15,724 bases of DNA, taken from NCBI GenBank assembly GCA_022508735.1, contig JAFLUQ010000043.1:1-15724 (forward strand), in the 5' to 3' direction. The position numbers were made by a program, and so were the translations under genes. This document shows, in pieces, positions 15,048-15,724 of this stretch. The DNA is from Oscillospiraceae bacterium. Lineage in GTDB: Bacteria; Bacillota; Clostridia; UMGS1883. Position 1 is the stretch's first letter. Every line of letters starts with the position of its first letter. The notes beneath the pieces are model-generated. The model saw nothing but the letters and a program-made list of their open reading frames with translations, searched no databases and was not told the origin of the DNA.

Positions 15048-15724
15048 TCAGTCATACCGTTCGTCTATGATGCGCTTTGTCTTTTTCTCGCTTCTGGGCA
15101 GAACGCCGATCTCCACGGGCTTAACAAGCGGAGTGAAGCCTATCTTGCTCTTGATCTTTTCGGCGATACGCCTGCTCAGGTCGGCAAAATCAACGCTGCC
15201 GTTGGTCTCCACATAAATGCGCATGGTGTCCTTGCCGTCAAGATGCGAAATACGTATCTGATACTCGCTGGATATTTCGGGGAAGGTCTTGAGCACCTCC
15301 TCGATCTGCGCCGGGAACACGTTAACTCCCTTGATCTTCATCATATCGTCAGATCTGCCGATGATGGTGTCTATGCGGGGGAATTTGCTGGCGCACTCGC
15401 AGGTGCCGGGCACTATCCTCGAGAGGTCGTGGGTCCTGTAGCGTATAAGCGGCGCGCCCTCCTTAACGAGGGTGGTGATAACGATCTCGCCCACTTCTCC
15501 GTCGGGAACGTTCTTCCCGGTCACCGGGTCTATGATCTCAAGATAGAGATAATCGTCCCAATAGTGCATGCCGTGATTGTGGGGGCAATTTATGCCTATG
15601 CCGGGGCCATAGATCTCTGTCAGGCCGTAAATGTCATATAGCTCTATTCCCAGCTTTTCGGCGATAGTCTCACGCATCTTGTCGCCCCAGCGCTCCGAGC
15701 CGAACACGCCCTTTTTAAGGTTTA
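15048..15724 (-). CDS. paaK: Phenylacetate-CoA ligase, C-terminal part (runs off the window)
   Basis: This is the C-terminal half of an adenylate-forming aryl-acid CoA ligase, which makes phenylacetyl-CoA (or a related aryl-acetyl-CoA) from the acid, ATP and CoA. About 225 residues are visible, and the frame stays open to the right edge (…NLKKGVFGSERW), so the GTG at 15707 is an internal Val codon and not a start. Family motifs are YGLTEIYGPG, LIRYRTHDLSRIVPG, GRSDDMMKIKGVNVFPAQIEEVL and a C-terminal KTKRI with the expected catalytic-lysine region. In anaerobic Clostridia such genes often accompany indolepyruvate:ferredoxin oxidoreductase and work in the ATP-yielding direction in aromatic amino acid fermentation; those neighbours, if present, lie outside this window. 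A strong terminator follows the stop codon. Confidence 0.93.
   Translation of the reverse strand, partial: NLKKGVFGSERWGDKMRETIAEKLGIELYDIYGLTEIYGPGIGINCPHNHGMHYWDDYLYLEIIDPVTGKNVPDGEVGEIVITTLVKEGAPLIRYRTHDLSRIVPGTCECASKFPRIDTIIGRSDDMMKIKGVNVFPAQIEEVLKTFPEISSEYQIRISHLDGKDTMRIYVETNGSVDFADLSRRIAEKIKSKIGFTPLVKPVEIGVLPRSEKKTKRIIDERYD

Noticed and set aside
15705..15707. GTG at 15707 as the start of a short paaK
   Set aside because: The frame remains open to the window edge and the upstream codons continue the family sequence, so the gene is simply cut by the window.

Overview
The window looks like part of a Clostridia-type (Firmicutes) genome of middling GC content, probably a plant-fibre-degrading gut anaerobe. 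The evidence is consensus sigma-A promoters and strong AGGAGG-type ribosome binding sites, an oxygen-sensitive radical SAM protein, a secreted polysaccharide lyase with a C-terminal copper-amine-oxidase-N type domain (common on clostridial secreted proteins), a GH115 xylan alpha-glucuronidase, hexuronate catabolism genes and a phenylacetate-CoA ligase. This placement is an inference from gene content; no rRNA, tRNA or other lineage marker is present.

Layout. (1) 1-206: a structured, non-coding leader that belongs to a repeat family. (2) 207-2967, + strand: two overlapping hexuronate genes, a fructuronate (or tagaturonate) reductase and glucuronate isomerase uxaC. (3) 3017-9275, + strand: a near-perfect sigma-A promoter drives an NAD-metabolism operon. 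Its genes are a radical SAM (HemW/HemN-like) protein fused to an NrtR-like Nudix plus winged-helix regulator, nicotinamidase pncA, a short PRPP-synthetase-like protein, an unknown 106-residue protein, a NAMPT-fold phosphoribosyltransferase and NAD synthetase nadE. The operon ends at a strong hairpin terminator. (4) 9274-14913, - strand: a secreted PL11 rhamnogalacturonan lyase with its own consensus promoter, followed by an intracellular GH115 alpha-glucuronidase. (5) 15048-15724, - strand: the C-terminal part of phenylacetate-CoA ligase paaK, running off the right edge. No stretch of more than 300 bases lacks a gene.

How the genes fit together. The GH115 enzyme would release glucuronate from imported glucuronoxylan oligosaccharides, and the isomerase and reductase would take that glucuronate to D-mannonate. 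The PL11 lyase attacks pectic rhamnogalacturonan outside the cell. The middle operon handles nicotinamide and NAD: PncA makes nicotinate, the PRPP-synthetase-like and NAMPT-fold proteins would make a (nicotinate or nicotinamide) nucleotide, and NadE does the last amidation. The NrtR-like module of the first gene is the expected ADP-ribose-responsive autoregulator.

Most noteworthy: the radical SAM-NrtR fusion; the divergent PRPP-synthetase-like/NAMPT-fold pair, in which the NAMPT-fold protein has Ala where NAMPT has its nicotinamide-selecting Asp; an unrecognised small protein between that pair; and structured intergenic repeats that share an invariant CCACACTAC. Domain calls are made by eye from remembered family motifs, not from database searches.
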